A stretch of 64,000 nucleotides of DNA from Amoebidium appalachense (GCA_963693365.1 CAVNZM010000022.1:1-64000), one strand, 5' to 3'; shown: positions 17,153-27,425, counted from the stretch's first letter. Notes: generated from the letters alone by a model not told the origin. Program-made: numbers and translations.

Positions 17153-17578
17153 TTATTGGGCGGTGTAATCCAATGAGACCCAGGTACCGCGGAGTCGCTC
17201 GCAGTCTTTCCCCTTGTAGTTTATGCGAGCCGAATCGACAACCGACCAATCAGAGGAGTCCTGGACAATCCCAGGACTCGCTGCAGGACTCCTTTTCTTC
17301 TCGATTTCATTTAAGAGTGCGTGTGTGCCATCTAGCCGAAACCAATCGCTCCACGTCTTCCCGCTGGATTTAGCAATGTAGGTGACATTCACCCAAAGCT
17401 CTCCTCCGTTACGCACTTCCCCATAGGTGAGGACTTTACCCTCGTCGTCGTTTATCGGCGTCACCTCCCCCTCCTCCAGCACCTGCCCGTTGCGCATCAC
17501 CACGCGGGCCCGGGAGGACTGCGGAGCGGGGGATGCAATCGTGTTGTACGCTGGTGGCTGCATTGCGAGAGTGGCCAT
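17153..17578 (-). CDS. Unknown protein of about 141 residues
   Basis: ATG 17576-17578 (MATLAMQPP). Minus-strand TATAAAG at 17617-17623. It has a short Pro/Ala start, a VVMRNGQVLEEGEV strand pair and several Trp-containing beta strands; perhaps a small beta barrel. AATAAA on the minus strand overlaps the stop at about 17153-17158. It converges on the virion membrane protein gene. Family not recognised. Confidence 0.6.
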   Translation of the reverse strand: MATLAMQPPAYNTIASPAPQSSRARVVMRNGQVLEEGEVTPINDDEGKVLTYGEVRNGGELWVNVTYIAKSSGKTWSDWFRLDGTHALLNEIEKKRSPAASPGIVQDSSDWSVVDSARINYKGKDCERLRGTWVSLDYTAQ

Positions 17579-17720
17579 CAATCTAGGTACAGGTTTTATT
17601 TTGCGGTAGGCCCAGCCTTTATACCCATGGCCTGGAAGCCGGCCTCAAGATCAATGGAGGCCAGCCTCAAGGAATTTGAGGATGGATTCCACCCGGCCCT
17701 TCGATCACAGGGGCAGCTTC

Positions 17721-19151
17721 TTACACCCCCACGACCTTCTCGTGTACGAACGTGTACGCATGCACCCACTCCGTGTCTCCCGCCCCCTCCCCGCCTACGG
17801 CCACATCCTGCCTCGGCCGCTTCGTGCGCCCGCCGAACAGCTTGCCCATGGTGGACCCCAGCTTCCTGACACTTACTGTCGCGGGGTCGCGGCCATTTCG
17901 CGCGGCCCAGGTGCGCATGAGCTCGGCCATGCCCGTGGTGGTGACGTGGGCGCCATCGGCGATGGCCAGGTCCTCGCAGCCGTCTGTTCCATACGCGATG
18001 TCGCGCAGGAACAGCATGACGTCGCCCATGTTTGCCTGTCGCAGTTCCTGCTTCAGCTCGGTCATCGGGGGCGGGGGCAGCACGGGGGGGACGTTGGGCA
18101 GACGCACGAGTGTGTCGTGAATGGCCTGCAGGGCCTTCGGTTGGGCGTGGTGGGCGACGAATGAGCCGAAGTAGGCAGTGTCGCCGATCCTCTCACCGGA
18201 CACCTCCATGCAGGCGTAGCGCCTGTCACTGGCCTCGACCAACACGGGCAACGATTCGTTCGTCAGCAGCACGTAGCGCTCGCACGAGCGAACGGTATGG
18301 GCGTCATGACCCTTCTTCTCGACCAGGTTAGTAGACTCGGTGATGTGCGACTTCATGATGTTGTTGATCTCGCGCGAGTTCCCGAACAGCACCTCGTCGA
18401 CAATGACGAGCAGCTTGTTCTGGAGATGCGCGTTGAAGTGGTTCTGGATCCTGTCCTTGCGGTTCACGTAGACGGTGTGCTCTGCACCGATGACGTCGGT
18501 GAGGACCTGGAAGAACACGTTCTTGCCCGCTCCCTGGCGCGACACGAACAGCAGCGCGCTGCCGGGCTTCGCGGCGGGGAACTGAAACAGATGCCCGAGC
18601 CAGGTCAGCATGTACGCGAACAGCACCTCGTTGCCACCACACAACAGGTCGCGCGCGTGCGCGAGGAATGGCGCGGCCAGAGACTCGCGCTCTTCCGACG
18701 GCATGTCGCTTGGGCGGTGGCGGAAGCCAGGGAACAGGTTGAAGACGTGGTAGGGGCCGGTGGTGTACCTGCGACGTCCGGTCAGGGGATCGGGGTCCGC
18801 GGGGTCGTAGACGACGCGCTCGTACACCAGGATGTCGGGGCCATTGAGGTACTCGCGACCGGTGTACTTTGCCACACGGGCGCCGCGGTCCGAGTGGATG
18901 GTGAACTGAAACTTGCCGAGGGTGTCGACCGCGTCGCGCTTGGACACGATGCGGTGCTCGAACTGTTGGCGTTCGTCGGACCACTGCTTGAGGATGTATG
19001 CCGAGGATCCCTTGATCCAAGCCACCACGCTGCGCAGGTAGTCGACGGCCATACTCTCGGACCAATCGTACTGCGCGCACTCGCGCGGCACGAAGGGCAC
19101 GTCGTGGAGGGGGCCGCGGGTGGGGTCCTCGAAGATCGCGTAGTCGGTCAT
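17721..19151 (-). CDS. SF3 primase-helicase (D5/DUF5906 type), copy 2
   Basis: 476 residues and intact. Walker A RQGAGKN at 205-211, Walker B LLVIVDE at 247-253, motif C VLLTN at 294-298, followed by a DRRYACMEV element shared by all three copies. Walker A has Ala where copies 1 and 3 have Thr. The N-terminal 130 residues contain the ILKQWSDE and VYERVVYDP elements conserved with the paralogues; no catalytic primase motif is obvious. SF3 helicases unwind replication forks as hexamers. TATAAAAG at 19194-19201 on the minus strand precedes ATG 19151. The Pro-rich IPPP-like loop late in the protein is also shared. Confidence 0.85.
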   Translation of the reverse strand: MTDYAIFEDPTRGPLHDVPFVPRECAQYDWSESMAVDYLRSVVAWIKGSSAYILKQWSDERQQFEHRIVSKRDAVDTLGKFQFTIHSDRGARVAKYTGREYLNGPDILVYERVVYDPADPDPLTGRRRYTTGPYHVFNLFPGFRHRPSDMPSEERESLAAPFLAHARDLLCGGNEVLFAYMLTWLGHLFQFPAAKPGSALLFVSRQGAGKNVFFQVLTDVIGAEHTVYVNRKDRIQNHFNAHLQNKLLVIVDEVLFGNSREINNIMKSHITESTNLVEKKGHDAHTVRSCERYVLLTNESLPVLVEASDRRYACMEVSGERIGDTAYFGSFVAHHAQPKALQAIHDTLVRLPNVPPVLPPPPMTELKQELRQANMGDVMLFLRDIAYGTDGCEDLAIADGAHVTTTGMAELMRTWAARNGRDPATVSVRKLGSTMGKLFGGRTKRPRQDVAVGGEGAGDTEWVHAYTFVHEKVVGV

Positions 19152-19249
19152 GTTTAAGAAGGGGGCGAATGAAGATTGGTTCGGGGCACGCGGCTTTTAT
19201 AGGCACGCAATGGCATGGGCAGTTATATTTTGGGGTAAAAATACGTGCA

Positions 19250-19429
19250 ATGGACGACACCATGCTGGCGCTGCTGCTGTATGCGAGCTGCATCCGTGCC
19301 GGAGCAGATGGCGTGCGCTTGTTCTGTGTCATTCTCTATGTTACACTCTATTGCTGCGCCTTTCTATCCTGTTGCCTGGAACCAGTTCAAGCATCAGAAT
19401 GTCGCAACCGCCGGCGTGGCGCACTTTAG
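19250..19429 (+). CDS. Small Cys-rich membrane protein (59 residues), tentative
   Basis: ATG 19250 lies 20-30 bases after TATATTTTGG. The peptide has a hydrophobic run, VRLFCVILYVTLYCCAFLSCC, that could span a membrane, and a basic end. Its last 89 bases overlap the tail of the opposite gene at 19341-19868. No homology recognised; it could be a chance frame. Confidence 0.35.
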   Translation: MDDTMLALLLYASCIRAGADGVRLFCVILYVTLYCCAFLSCCLEPVQASECRNRRRGAL

Positions 19430-19868
19430 CGCCACACCTAATCAAGTCGATGCTCACCATGGTGGAGCTCGCGCTTGTCGCCTTGAGGGGCACCGCGCGC
19501 TGCAGGGGTTCGTCGAGTGGGTCCCCGTGTGGGAGCAAGGCCAGATCGATGTCGCAGCGGACCCAGCACAGACGGAACGCGATACCGGGCTGTAGGTCGA
19601 CAAAGATCGTGTCGGACAGACCGGTGGTGTCGGTGTATAAAAAGCGGAAATGGTTCAGACCGTCGCGGTTGGACGCTTCGAGGAACGCAAGCGGGGCAGT
19701 CGTCTCCGCATACACCGTGCCGGCCTTTTCCAGGACGGCCCTGAGTTTGAGCGGCACGAGGTCGACGGCGGCATAACCCTGGCCATTGAAGCGTGCACCG
19801 GAGACAAACCGAGTAAGGCTGGATGTGAAGGCTGCGAGGGCTTCCGTTTCCAAGTGTATTTTTGGCAT
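19341..19868 (-). CDS. Unknown protein of 175 residues
   Basis: ATG 19866-19868, with minus-strand TATAAAAG at 19908-19915, 40 bases upstream. Mixed beta/alpha protein with LVPLKLRAVLEKAG and a LCWVRCDIDLALLP strand; ends in a basic tail. Family not recognised. The strong promoter makes the call safe. Confidence 0.6.
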   Translation of the reverse strand: MPKIHLETEALAAFTSSLTRFVSGARFNGQGYAAVDLVPLKLRAVLEKAGTVYAETTAPLAFLEASNRDGLNHFRFLYTDTTGLSDTIFVDLQPGIAFRLCWVRCDIDLALLPHGDPLDEPLQRAVPLKATSASSTMVSIDLIRCGAKVRHAGGCDILMLELVPGNRIERRSNRV

Positions 19869-20175
19869 CTGTGCGAGCTGACAGCAGACTGAGAGGCCGC
19901 GATGGCGCTTTTATACAATCCCGGCCCAAGTAATTGGTAGCAGTAGGCAAGGGACCCAAGTGGACCAGGTACCATTACAACCAGATGCCCACGACATTCC
20001 GACACCGAAGACACGCCGCCGACCCGATGCGGCGGCTGTTGTGGATGCTGCAAGGATGGTTGGGCAAGCGTCCCAGAACGCACCACACCGAGCCCACGGC
20101 GACACCCCCGCGCGCGTGCAAGGCGTTGTCGGGGGCACAGACCTGGAGTGACCACGGAAATCCCGGTCGAAGGTC

Positions 20176-20452
20176 TATGGTGAAGGTTGTGAAACACACA
20201 CACGAAGACTTGCACGAACACGACTGCGCAGCGCGCTGCGTGGATGTTTACATCCGACAAGGTATGAACACGGGAGAAGTCGTGTTTGTGCGCTGCTGTG
20301 GGGACATGTGGACCGCGGGCCTCAGAACCGGAGACTTTATTGACTCGTGTGAAATCAAGCCCGTGCCGGGCTCAAAGCGGCACATACTCGTGCACATGCA
20401 AGTGATCGACGGCCCCTGGCGCACCGACCAGTGCGCGGCCGATTGTCACTAG
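20176..20452 (+). CDS. Small Cys/His-rich protein, tentative
   Basis: ATG 20176 (MVKVVKHTHED) gives 91 residues with the pattern H-x4-H-x-H-x-C and several Cys, and a GDFIDSCEIKPVPGSKRHIL core. The open frame extends upstream to 19934 with an ATG at 19987, but that part is Arg/Pro/His-rich and less convincing. Not recognised. Confidence 0.4.
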
Positions 20453-20548
20453 TACAAAGCCATAACAAACAACTACAGACAAACCCCAATGCCAAGACAT
20501 ACAAACGACATACAGACTACACATACACACCGAACCCGCAGGGCACGT

Positions 20549-21493
20549 CTACTTGCGGGAACGCGTGCGGGAGGACACGGGTAGGGACGCGCGGCGCGCG
20601 GCCCGGGTGCTTCCGCGACCCTTTGTCCACGCAGGCACGACCGGGCGATGTGGCGTGCGAGGGGTTGAGTGATGGGGCGGCGCCGACATGGCTGCGGGTG
20701 GTTGCGGGGGGGTGAGTGCTGTGGGTGTGGGCGCGGGCTCGGAGGTGGTTGACTCGGCGGGGGCTGGGGGTGGCGTTGCAGGACTCGAGGTGTCCATGGG
20801 GACCGTTGCAGTAAAAACGGAACGGTACATGTCGTAGTTGGAGCGAGAAAGTGTGTAGGTGAAGGTATCGATCTTCTCGGTCGATTGGCATTTCCAGGTG
20901 TTGGCTGTGAGTTCATTGAGCCGCAGCTCGCACCATGAGTTGAAGTTTTTCACGGCCTCCTTTGGGCGAACGAAGTCAATGGTGAGGTGGTCGAGGTGGG
21001 CCAGGAAAGCGGGCGACGGGTTTTCCATGGGGTGCTGATTGGGCGTGGGTGCCGAAAGCACGTGTTGTCGAAGGAGTGACGGTTTGGGGTCCGCGTGTTT
21101 GAATCTGTCGAGCACCAAAAAGCTTTCGGGCTCAACCTCTGTACCCTCGAGCCAATGGAACCATTCACCATAGAATCTGGACGCTGCCGCGGCATTTCTG
21201 CCCTGATCCTCGCCTCCATATGGCGTAGGGTAGTCGACGAGTATTTCAAGACGGCGGAGAGCGCCTGTGACAAGCCTGTTTGCATTCCTCGAGAGGTCCA
21301 CAAGGGCACAAGAAGCCGTTATATCCGAGGAAATTTTCCCTATGTATGCATCGCTAATGACGAGGCGGATGTGGTTTGTTGTAGGAGACAGGCCAAGCCA
21401 GTCCGCATAATACCTGACAGTATGTGCCGCCATGTTGCTGCTGGCGCGGCGAAAGACCAGAAGAAAAGTGGTGGGATGGTTGCAAGTGCGCAT
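20549..21493 (-). CDS. Unknown protein with Pro-rich basic C-terminus
   Basis: Start ATG at 21493 or 21433 (MAAHTVRYYADW). A TATA-like sequence on the minus strand near 21531-21540 favours 21493. Residues 20-250 look globular, with repeated Trp/Phe and a LTIDFVRPKEAVKNF element; the last 110 residues are Pro/Ser/Thr-rich and end in Arg-rich segments likely to be nuclear or DNA-binding. The frame remains open upstream into the 350-bp repeat, which is not coding. Family unknown. Confidence 0.6.
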   Translation of the reverse strand: MRTCNHPTTFLLVFRRASSNMAAHTVRYYADWLGLSPTTNHIRLVISDAYIGKISSDITASCALVDLSRNANRLVTGALRRLEILVDYPTPYGGEDQGRNAAAASRFYGEWFHWLEGTEVEPESFLVLDRFKHADPKPSLLRQHVLSAPTPNQHPMENPSPAFLAHLDHLTIDFVRPKEAVKNFNSWCELRLNELTANTWKCQSTEKIDTFTYTLSRSNYDMYRSVFTATVPMDTSSPATPPPAPAESTTSEPAPTPTALTPPQPPAAMSAPPHHSTPRTPHRPVVPAWTKGRGSTRAARRASLPVSSRTRSRK

Positions 21494-21600
21494 CGATTTT
21501 AAGCATTCTTGGGTCGCTTGGATTGGATGATTATAAAAGAAACTGACGTGATTGGCTTTGCATTCGGCGCAGTCTGGAACGGACGCTCCTATTGGTTGGT

Positions 21601-22300
21601 GAGATATTCGATTGGTTGAAATGTCAATTGACGGCATTTGATTGACCTATACCAGATCCAATTGATTGGCAAGACATTCGATTTGTGAAAATGTCAATCG
21701 ACGGCATTTGATTAGCTAATCTGGGGTTGCGATCGGCATGCAGCGCGTTCGAAAAATCAACGAATTAGGCCCTGGCAGCGGGCTACACTAAGGATATCAA
21801 CCGTTTGTGTTATGTGTATTCGCAAAAGAAAGAAGACCCACGCAGCCAGGGCACGAGCGCGGCGCCGTCGCCGCACGTTTGTGTACGCCGACCAATTCCT
21901 AGAACCGTACTCGCCGGTGATGTGGAGACTTTTCTTAGCGAAGAGATCGTGAGAAATTCGATTGGTTGAAATGTCAATTGACGGCATTTGATTGACCTAT
22001 ACCAGATCCAATTGATTGGCAAGACATTCGATTTGTGAAAATGTCAATCGACGGCATTTGATTAGCTAATCTGGGGTTGCGATCGGCATGCAGCGCGTTC
22101 GAAAAATCAACGAATTAGGCCCTGGCAGCGGGCTACACTCAGGATATCAACCGTTTGTGTTATGTGTATTCGCAAAAGAAAGAAGACCCACGCAGCCAGG
22201 GCACGAGCGCGGCGCCGTCGCCGCATGTTTGTGTACGCCGACCAATTCCTAGAACCGTACTCGCCGGTGATGTGGAGACTTTTCTTAGCGAAGAGATCGT
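21601..22300. repeat. Two direct 350-bp repeats
   Basis: 21601-21950 and 21951-22300 are nearly identical. Each contains ATTGG/CCAAT elements, two copies of an ATTTGATT-type motif and a GC-rich stretch. Open frames within are duplicated along with the DNA and are probably not genes. Confidence 0.9.
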
Positions 22301-22384
22301 AACCATAATCAAGGCTTGAGAAACGCGCGCTGCGGAGACAACAAGAAAGACCATCCCGCGTTCTTCCCGCGCAAGATTGTGTAC

Positions 22385-23110
22385 GCAAGCGTCGCGTTGG
22401 CCGCGGTGCGGAGCCCAAAGACTCAGAAAAATTGCAAGCGTCGCGTTGGCCGCGGTGCGGAGCCGAAAGACTCTGAAAAATGAAAAATTGCAAGAGTCGT
22501 GTTGGCCGCGGTGCGGAGCCCAAAGACTCAGAAAACTTGCAAGAGTCGTGTTGGCGGCGGTGCGGAGCCGAAAGACTCAGAAAAATTGCAAGAGTCGCGT
22601 TGGCCGCGGTGCGGAGCCCAAAGACTCTGAAAAATGAAAAATTGCAAGAGTCGTGTTGGCCGCGGTGCGGAGCCCAAAGACTCAGAAAAATTGCAAGAGT
22701 CGTGTTGGCCGCGGTGCGGAGCCCAAAGACTCTGAAAAATGAAAAGTTGCAAGAGTCGTGTTGGCCGCGGTGCGGAGCCCAAAGACTCAGAAAAATTGCA
22801 AGAGTCGTGTTGGCCGCGGCGCGGAGCCGAAAGACTCAGAAAAATTGCAAGAGTCGTGTTGGCCGCGGTGCGGAGCCCAAAGACTCTGAAAAATGAAAAG
22901 TTGCAAGAGTCGTGTTGGCCGCGGTGCGGAGCCCAAAGACTCAGAAAAATTGCAAGAGTCGTGTTGGCCGCGGTGCGGAGCCCAAAGACTCTGAAAAATG
23001 AAAAGTTGCAAGAGTCGTGTTGGCCGCGGTGCGGAGCCCAAAGACTCAGAAAAATTGCAAGAGTCGTGTTGGCCGCGGTGCGGAACCGAAAGACTTTGCA
23101 AGAGTTGCGT
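22385..23110. repeat. Tandem repeat array, 49- and 59-bp units
   Basis: About 13 units of the type TTGCAAGAGTCGTGTTGGCC with GCGGTGCGGAGCC in the middle. Units ending ACTCAGAAAA (49 bp) alternate with ones ending ACTCTGAAAAATGAAAA (59 bp). All frames are open by composition and should not be called genes. Confidence 0.9.
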
Positions 23111-23283
23111 TTTGCCGAAAGCCTTAAAGACTCAAAAGACGAAGACGAAACCGATAAAATACAAGGACCTGAAAATACTTTATTTTCATATACACATGAC
23201 AATACATACAACACAACACACAACGCACAGCGCTGTGGTGGACATTCGTGACCACGTATTCCATTTGATATTCAGATATATTT

Positions 23284-23422
23284 TTGATGGATACAAACTT
23301 TGGCAGTGCTGACAAACAGAAGCAAAGACTACGAACCGTTGACACATGTCGGTGTGCAATTACATATCTCTATTGCCAACACCGAAACCAAAAGACAGAA
23401 CATGGTGTGTAAATTGAATACT
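23284..23422 (+). repeat. Dispersed 139-bp element, copy 1
   Basis: Starts TTGATGGATACAAACTTTGG and ends AAATTGAATACT. Present inverted, at roughly 90 percent identity, at 56409-56547; its first 16 bases also recur at 7085-7100. No protein-coding pattern. It could be a conserved RNA, a recombination site or an origin element. Bases 23425-23566 hold no gene. Confidence 0.8.
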
Positions 23423-23566
23423 GATGGTTGAACACGAAAGCAAAAATAGCCATCGCTGTAGCAGCCTTACGCAATATCACCAATACCATGACCACACACA
23501 CACATCCACGCAACGCCAGCGTTATTGCCTACATGCCTACATGGTCTTGTTGCAGGTCTGACATGC

Positions 23567-24970
23567 CTACATGGTCTTCCTGGCCTTCTTGGCTGGCTTG
23601 GTGGGGGGGGTGGCCTCCCGTTTGCGCCTTGTGCTCTTGCTGGCCTGCATGCCCTCGGCGCTGGGAGCGGCCAGGCGCTTTGCCTTCGGACCGACATATC
23701 TTGCGAAATCTCGCAGTGTCATAGGGAGCTTCCCCTCCAGTTCCTCCCACTCGACTGAAAGGGGGTCGTCGGCCCGGACAATGTAAATGATGTTGTTTTG
23801 GTTGCGCTCAATGCCGTACGTATTAAGCCAACGGGTGTGGCCCATCGTAGTCTTGTCCTTGCTATTGTATACTAAGGGTTCGAGTTGATCGTAGTCTCTG
23901 AATGCGAAGTTGAGACGGATCTGCACGTGCGCAAAATGCACAGGTGGGGGCCACACTTTTGGGGCTGTGCGACGCTTGTCGAGAAACCCTGCAAGGAAGC
24001 GTCCTAGTGCGGGAAGACGAGAGTCGGCAAGGTGGGATGGCCAGGTAGCATGCTTGTGTTCGATGTCTGCAGCAAGGGTTGCCAGCACATAGGGATCGCC
24101 CACTTTGCCGATTTTGGGAATGGGGTCGTCTTTTTTGCGAACAAACTCGCCGTTGTAGTGTGCACGTTCTCCCCATTCGTTTGCCTTGGGAAGCTCCCGG
24201 TCGACCCCCCACACCAACACACCCGCGTGCTTCCGAGCCTCCTTGCCACCGGACTTCTTCTTGACTGCCTCCGTGACGGACAGGAGGTTGAATTGGTCGT
24301 CGTGTGTGATGGGTGGCTCTATGGCAAGAACGTTTTTGTTCGTGTCCGAGTGGCCCTGTATGCCCGTGTCATCAGAGTCCGAGTCCGGTGTCTCCGTTCC
24401 CGTGTCCGTGTCCGTGTCCGTGATCGTGATGCACTCTGCGTCCTGTGTCAAACCGTGGTTGTTAATCTTTCCTGCGCGTTGAAGACCTTCCACCCAATCT
24501 TTGAGGTATTGGCCACAACGCGTTTCTTTCTCGTCTTTCTCGCGGTTAGCGCGGCTGAATACGCAACCGTAGTGGAGGTAACTCTCGTGAAATTCCACCG
24601 AAGCGATGTAGGTCTCGGCATCCCCACACGACAAGCGACCGAGGACGATGTAGGTGTCCGTCATCGCCTTGCTTAGCTCCGCGGACAAGTTCGGTGGCTG
24701 CTTGTCCGGGTGAAAAGTCTTTGCAACTCTCCTGATCCCGCCCGAGTCTAAGGCCTGGAGTTGTGCAAACTTGGTGGTGAACAGGAGTGTTGACCTGCCG
24801 GCTTCAGCGGCTATGTCTTGGATTCTGGCGGACGGCTTCATGCTTTTCAGGAACAGACGCACGTCATCTTCGAACGTTGGGGATTGGGAGGCAAGCAAAC
24901 CGAAACCCCGATGGGCACACTCCGCGTCTAACTGGGTAAAATCAGGAAGGAAGCTGTCGAGGTGCGCCAT
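23567..24970 (-). CDS. J-domain-like paralogue A
   Basis: ATG 24970 (MAHLDSF), 467 residues, with a minus-strand TATATATA at 25024-25035. Residues about 60-125 form a helical region containing FHPDKQ, the HPD signature of DnaJ J domains, between two helices. The C-terminal third holds GxxRELP, YNGEF and YVLATLA elements shared with the divergent paralogue at 25774. The end is very Lys/Arg-rich and probably nuclear. J domains recruit Hsp70; whether this one is a true J domain is inference from HPD placement. Middle region is acidic and Thr/Asp-rich. Confidence 0.6.
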   Translation of the reverse strand: MAHLDSFLPDFTQLDAECAHRGFGLLASQSPTFEDDVRLFLKSMKPSARIQDIAAEAGRSTLLFTTKFAQLQALDSGGIRRVAKTFHPDKQPPNLSAELSKAMTDTYIVLGRLSCGDAETYIASVEFHESYLHYGCVFSRANREKDEKETRCGQYLKDWVEGLQRAGKINNHGLTQDAECITITDTDTDTGTETPDSDSDDTGIQGHSDTNKNVLAIEPPITHDDQFNLLSVTEAVKKKSGGKEARKHAGVLVWGVDRELPKANEWGERAHYNGEFVRKKDDPIPKIGKVGDPYVLATLAADIEHKHATWPSHLADSRLPALGRFLAGFLDKRRTAPKVWPPPVHFAHVQIRLNFAFRDYDQLEPLVYNSKDKTTMGHTRWLNTYGIERNQNNIIYIVRADDPLSVEWEELEGKLPMTLRDFARYVGPKAKRLAAPSAEGMQASKSTRRKREATPPTKPAKKARKTM

Positions 24971-25017
24971 ACTGAATGATGTGTCTTTTACTTGTGTGCA
25001 CTGAGGGTTTCGACCCG

Positions 25018-25690
25018 CGTGCCGCGTATATATATCGATGTACACCGCGTTGGGCGCTTCAGATATCCAATGAAAATTAAGCTTTCAACACAATAAGCCA
25101 ATAGATGAAGAACACGCGACCCACCGCAACCAATCAGACCTTTGTTGAAAACCGTATGAACAAACCAAAAATAATCCCTCCGACTCCTTCCAATGGCTGG
25201 CACCTTGGCGAACTTATGATTGGCCCGTTAACCGTCAGCAAACCAATCATTTCGCGCGCAAATATCTTCACATCATGGCGGACCAATCATATTGCGATTT
25301 CGATTATTTGATGGTGTTTTGATCCGTGAGCCGCGGAATATATATATATATCGATGTGCACCGCGTTGGGCGCTTCAGACTTGCAATGAAATTTATGCTT
25401 CAACAATAAACCAATAGATGAAGAACACGCGACCCATGGCGACAAATCAGAGCTTCAAATTTAACCATGTGAACTAATCAAAAATAATTCCTCCGACTCC
25501 ATCCAATGGCTGGCATCTGGGCGAACTTTTGATTGGTCCGCCCGGCCGAAACCGGTTTTTAATTCAGGGCGGACCAATCGAAATAGCAAAGTGACACGTG
25601 AACCGTCCGCGAACCAATCATTTGGCGCGAAAATATCTTTACATCATGGCGGACCAATCATATTGCAATATCGATTTTTTGTCTTGATTT
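25018..25690. repeat. Two direct promoter repeats (about 310 and 355 bp) between divergent paralogues
   Basis: 25018-25330 and 25333-25690 share TATATATATCGATG, GCGTTGGGCGCTTCAGA, AAGAACACGCGACCC and GGACCAATCATATTGC. Many CCAAT/ATTGG boxes are present. The first copy serves the minus-strand gene; TATATAAA at 25705-25712 follows the second and serves the plus-strand gene. Confidence 0.85.
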
Positions 25691-25773
25691 TTTGCCATTT
25701 GAGATATATAAACAACAGACGCGGAATAAATGGATCACAACCACACAGACAATCAACCAGACGTGGAAAAAAC

Positions 25774-26967
25774 ATGGCGAACAAACTCGTTGTAGACTAC
25801 AAGAGGTTTGACCCAGATTGCATTCACCGCGGTCTGCGCTACCTCGCATCGGTGGAGGGCGACGCCGACAAGTCCGTGTCCGAGTTCATCGACAACACGG
25901 ATTTTACCAATTTGCCCATTGCGGCGGAGGCGGCTGGCTGCTCGCCGCACCTTCTGACCAAGTGGGTTGGGTGTCTCCAGTCCGCGTCGTTGAGCGGTAT
26001 CAAGAAGTTGATCGCCCGTTTCCACGCCGACAAAATCACCACTTGGGCGAGTGAGGAGGAAAAGCAGATATTCAAACGTTCCACCATCATTCTGACACGA
26101 CTGACCGGGGTCGGTCGGAGCGACGAGTACCGCGAAAACGTAACCAAAAGCACGAGTTTTGCGCGTTTCGGATGCGTCTGCACCCGCGACTCGGAGAACT
26201 TGGAAGAAGGATCGGAGACTTCATGTGGTGCCTATTTGGATGAAATTGTCAAACAGGCAAGTCTTCTCATCGGGAACCGCGACGACGAACAAGCAGCCTC
26301 GCCGTGCCAGTCCCCAAAGCCCCGTGCCCCCCAGAAAGCCCAGCCCGCACCCAAGCCCAAGAGTACACACGGCGAAGACGGCAAACTTCTTGCCATTGGG
26401 AACGTTCTGTGCGAGGATGAATTCTTTGGCTTGCAAGATTTAATGGTGTGGGGGATCAACTTACCGCTACCCCCTGCCGACGAGAACGGCGTCCGTGCAC
26501 ACTACAATGGTGAAATTTTCCGCGACAAGGGGGGGCCGATTCCATACTTCGCGTCGTGTGCACCGTATGCCCTGGCTAGCCTCGCATCAGACATGCCCGA
26601 ACACCGGAAGATTGCGGCGTGGCAACCCCACCAGGTTGATGACCGCATGCCTGCCAGGGGTCGTTTCCTCCTCGGGGTTTTTCAAAACGGTAAACATTGG
26701 GGAGCAGAGTTCGTTCATGCGTTGGGCACGTTCGAGCCTCGGTTTCGACACTACGGGCACGTGCACTTTCGTTGTCAGATCAGCAGCACCGAGGAAATCG
26801 ATTACCTCGAATGGTTGTACCAAGCCACCGGCATCAGAACTAACCGCAACAACGTTATCTACGTGGTTCGTGCCGATGGCCCCTTGTCCCCCGAATGGGA
26901 GGAGCTCCAGTACATGATGCCGATGACCCTCCGCGCCTTTGGCGATTATGTCGGTCCCAAGTTGTAA
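25774..26967 (+). CDS. J-domain-like paralogue B (degenerate HPD)
   Basis: ATG 25774 (MANKLVVDYKRF), 397 residues. Collinear with the 23567-24970 protein: a similar N-terminal CIHRGLRYLAS (CAHRGFGLLAS in A). FHADKI stands where A has FHPDKQ. Both end with a YVVRADGPLSPEWEEL-type block (YIVRADDPLSVEWEEL in A) and a YVGPK finish. The changed HPD would be expected to abolish Hsp70 stimulation if A is a real J protein. It lacks the basic tail of A. The two genes are head to head around a duplicated promoter. Confidence 0.6.
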   Translation: MANKLVVDYKRFDPDCIHRGLRYLASVEGDADKSVSEFIDNTDFTNLPIAAEAAGCSPHLLTKWVGCLQSASLSGIKKLIARFHADKITTWASEEEKQIFKRSTIILTRLTGVGRSDEYRENVTKSTSFARFGCVCTRDSENLEEGSETSCGAYLDEIVKQASLLIGNRDDEQAASPCQSPKPRAPQKAQPAPKPKSTHGEDGKLLAIGNVLCEDEFFGLQDLMVWGINLPLPPADENGVRAHYNGEIFRDKGGPIPYFASCAPYALASLASDMPEHRKIAAWQPHQVDDRMPARGRFLLGVFQNGKHWGAEFVHALGTFEPRFRHYGHVHFRCQISSTEEIDYLEWLYQATGIRTNRNNVIYVVRADGPLSPEWEELQYMMPMTLRAFGDYVGPKL

Positions 26968-27094
26968 GCAAAGACAAATTGTAAGCAAAGTGGTAGTGGA
27001 GTGTAGTGAGCTCGGGAGTTATATGTTATTTGATTGTCTTTGGGGTTTGTATGTATAAACCCTGCCTGTTCGAACTGGGTTCGTCTTTTTCTGT

Positions 27095-27425
27095 ATCTCG
27101 TCTGATTCTCGTATCACCGCGGCCGGCCGAGTAAATAAAACTCGTTTTTTTTCTAAGTCTGATTCTCGTATCACCGCGGCCGGCCGCGTAAATAAAACTC
27201 GTTTTTTTTTCTAAGTCTGATTCTCGTATCACCGCGGCACGCGTAAATAAAACTCGTTTTTTTTTCTAAGTCTGATTCTCGTATCACCGCGGCCGGCCGC
27301 GTAATTAAAACTCGTTTTTTTTTTTTAAGTCTGATTCTCGTATCACCGCGGCCGGCCGCGAAATTAAAACTCTTTTTTTTTTTTGGCTAAGTCTGATTCT
27401 CGTATCACCGCGGCTGGCCGCGTAA
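27095..27425. repeat. Six tandem units with palindrome, AATAAA and T run
   Basis: Each unit of 50-62 bp has TCTGATTCTCGTATCACCGC, usually a CGGCCGGCCG palindrome, a TAAATAAAACT or TAATTAAAACT element and 7-12 T. It follows gene 25774-26967, whose 3' end it could process, and precedes ATG 27486. Confidence 0.9.

Noticed and set aside
22377-23251. Open frames repeating LQESCWPRCGA-type peptides
   Set aside because: They follow the 49/59-bp DNA repeat on both strands and are not protein-like.
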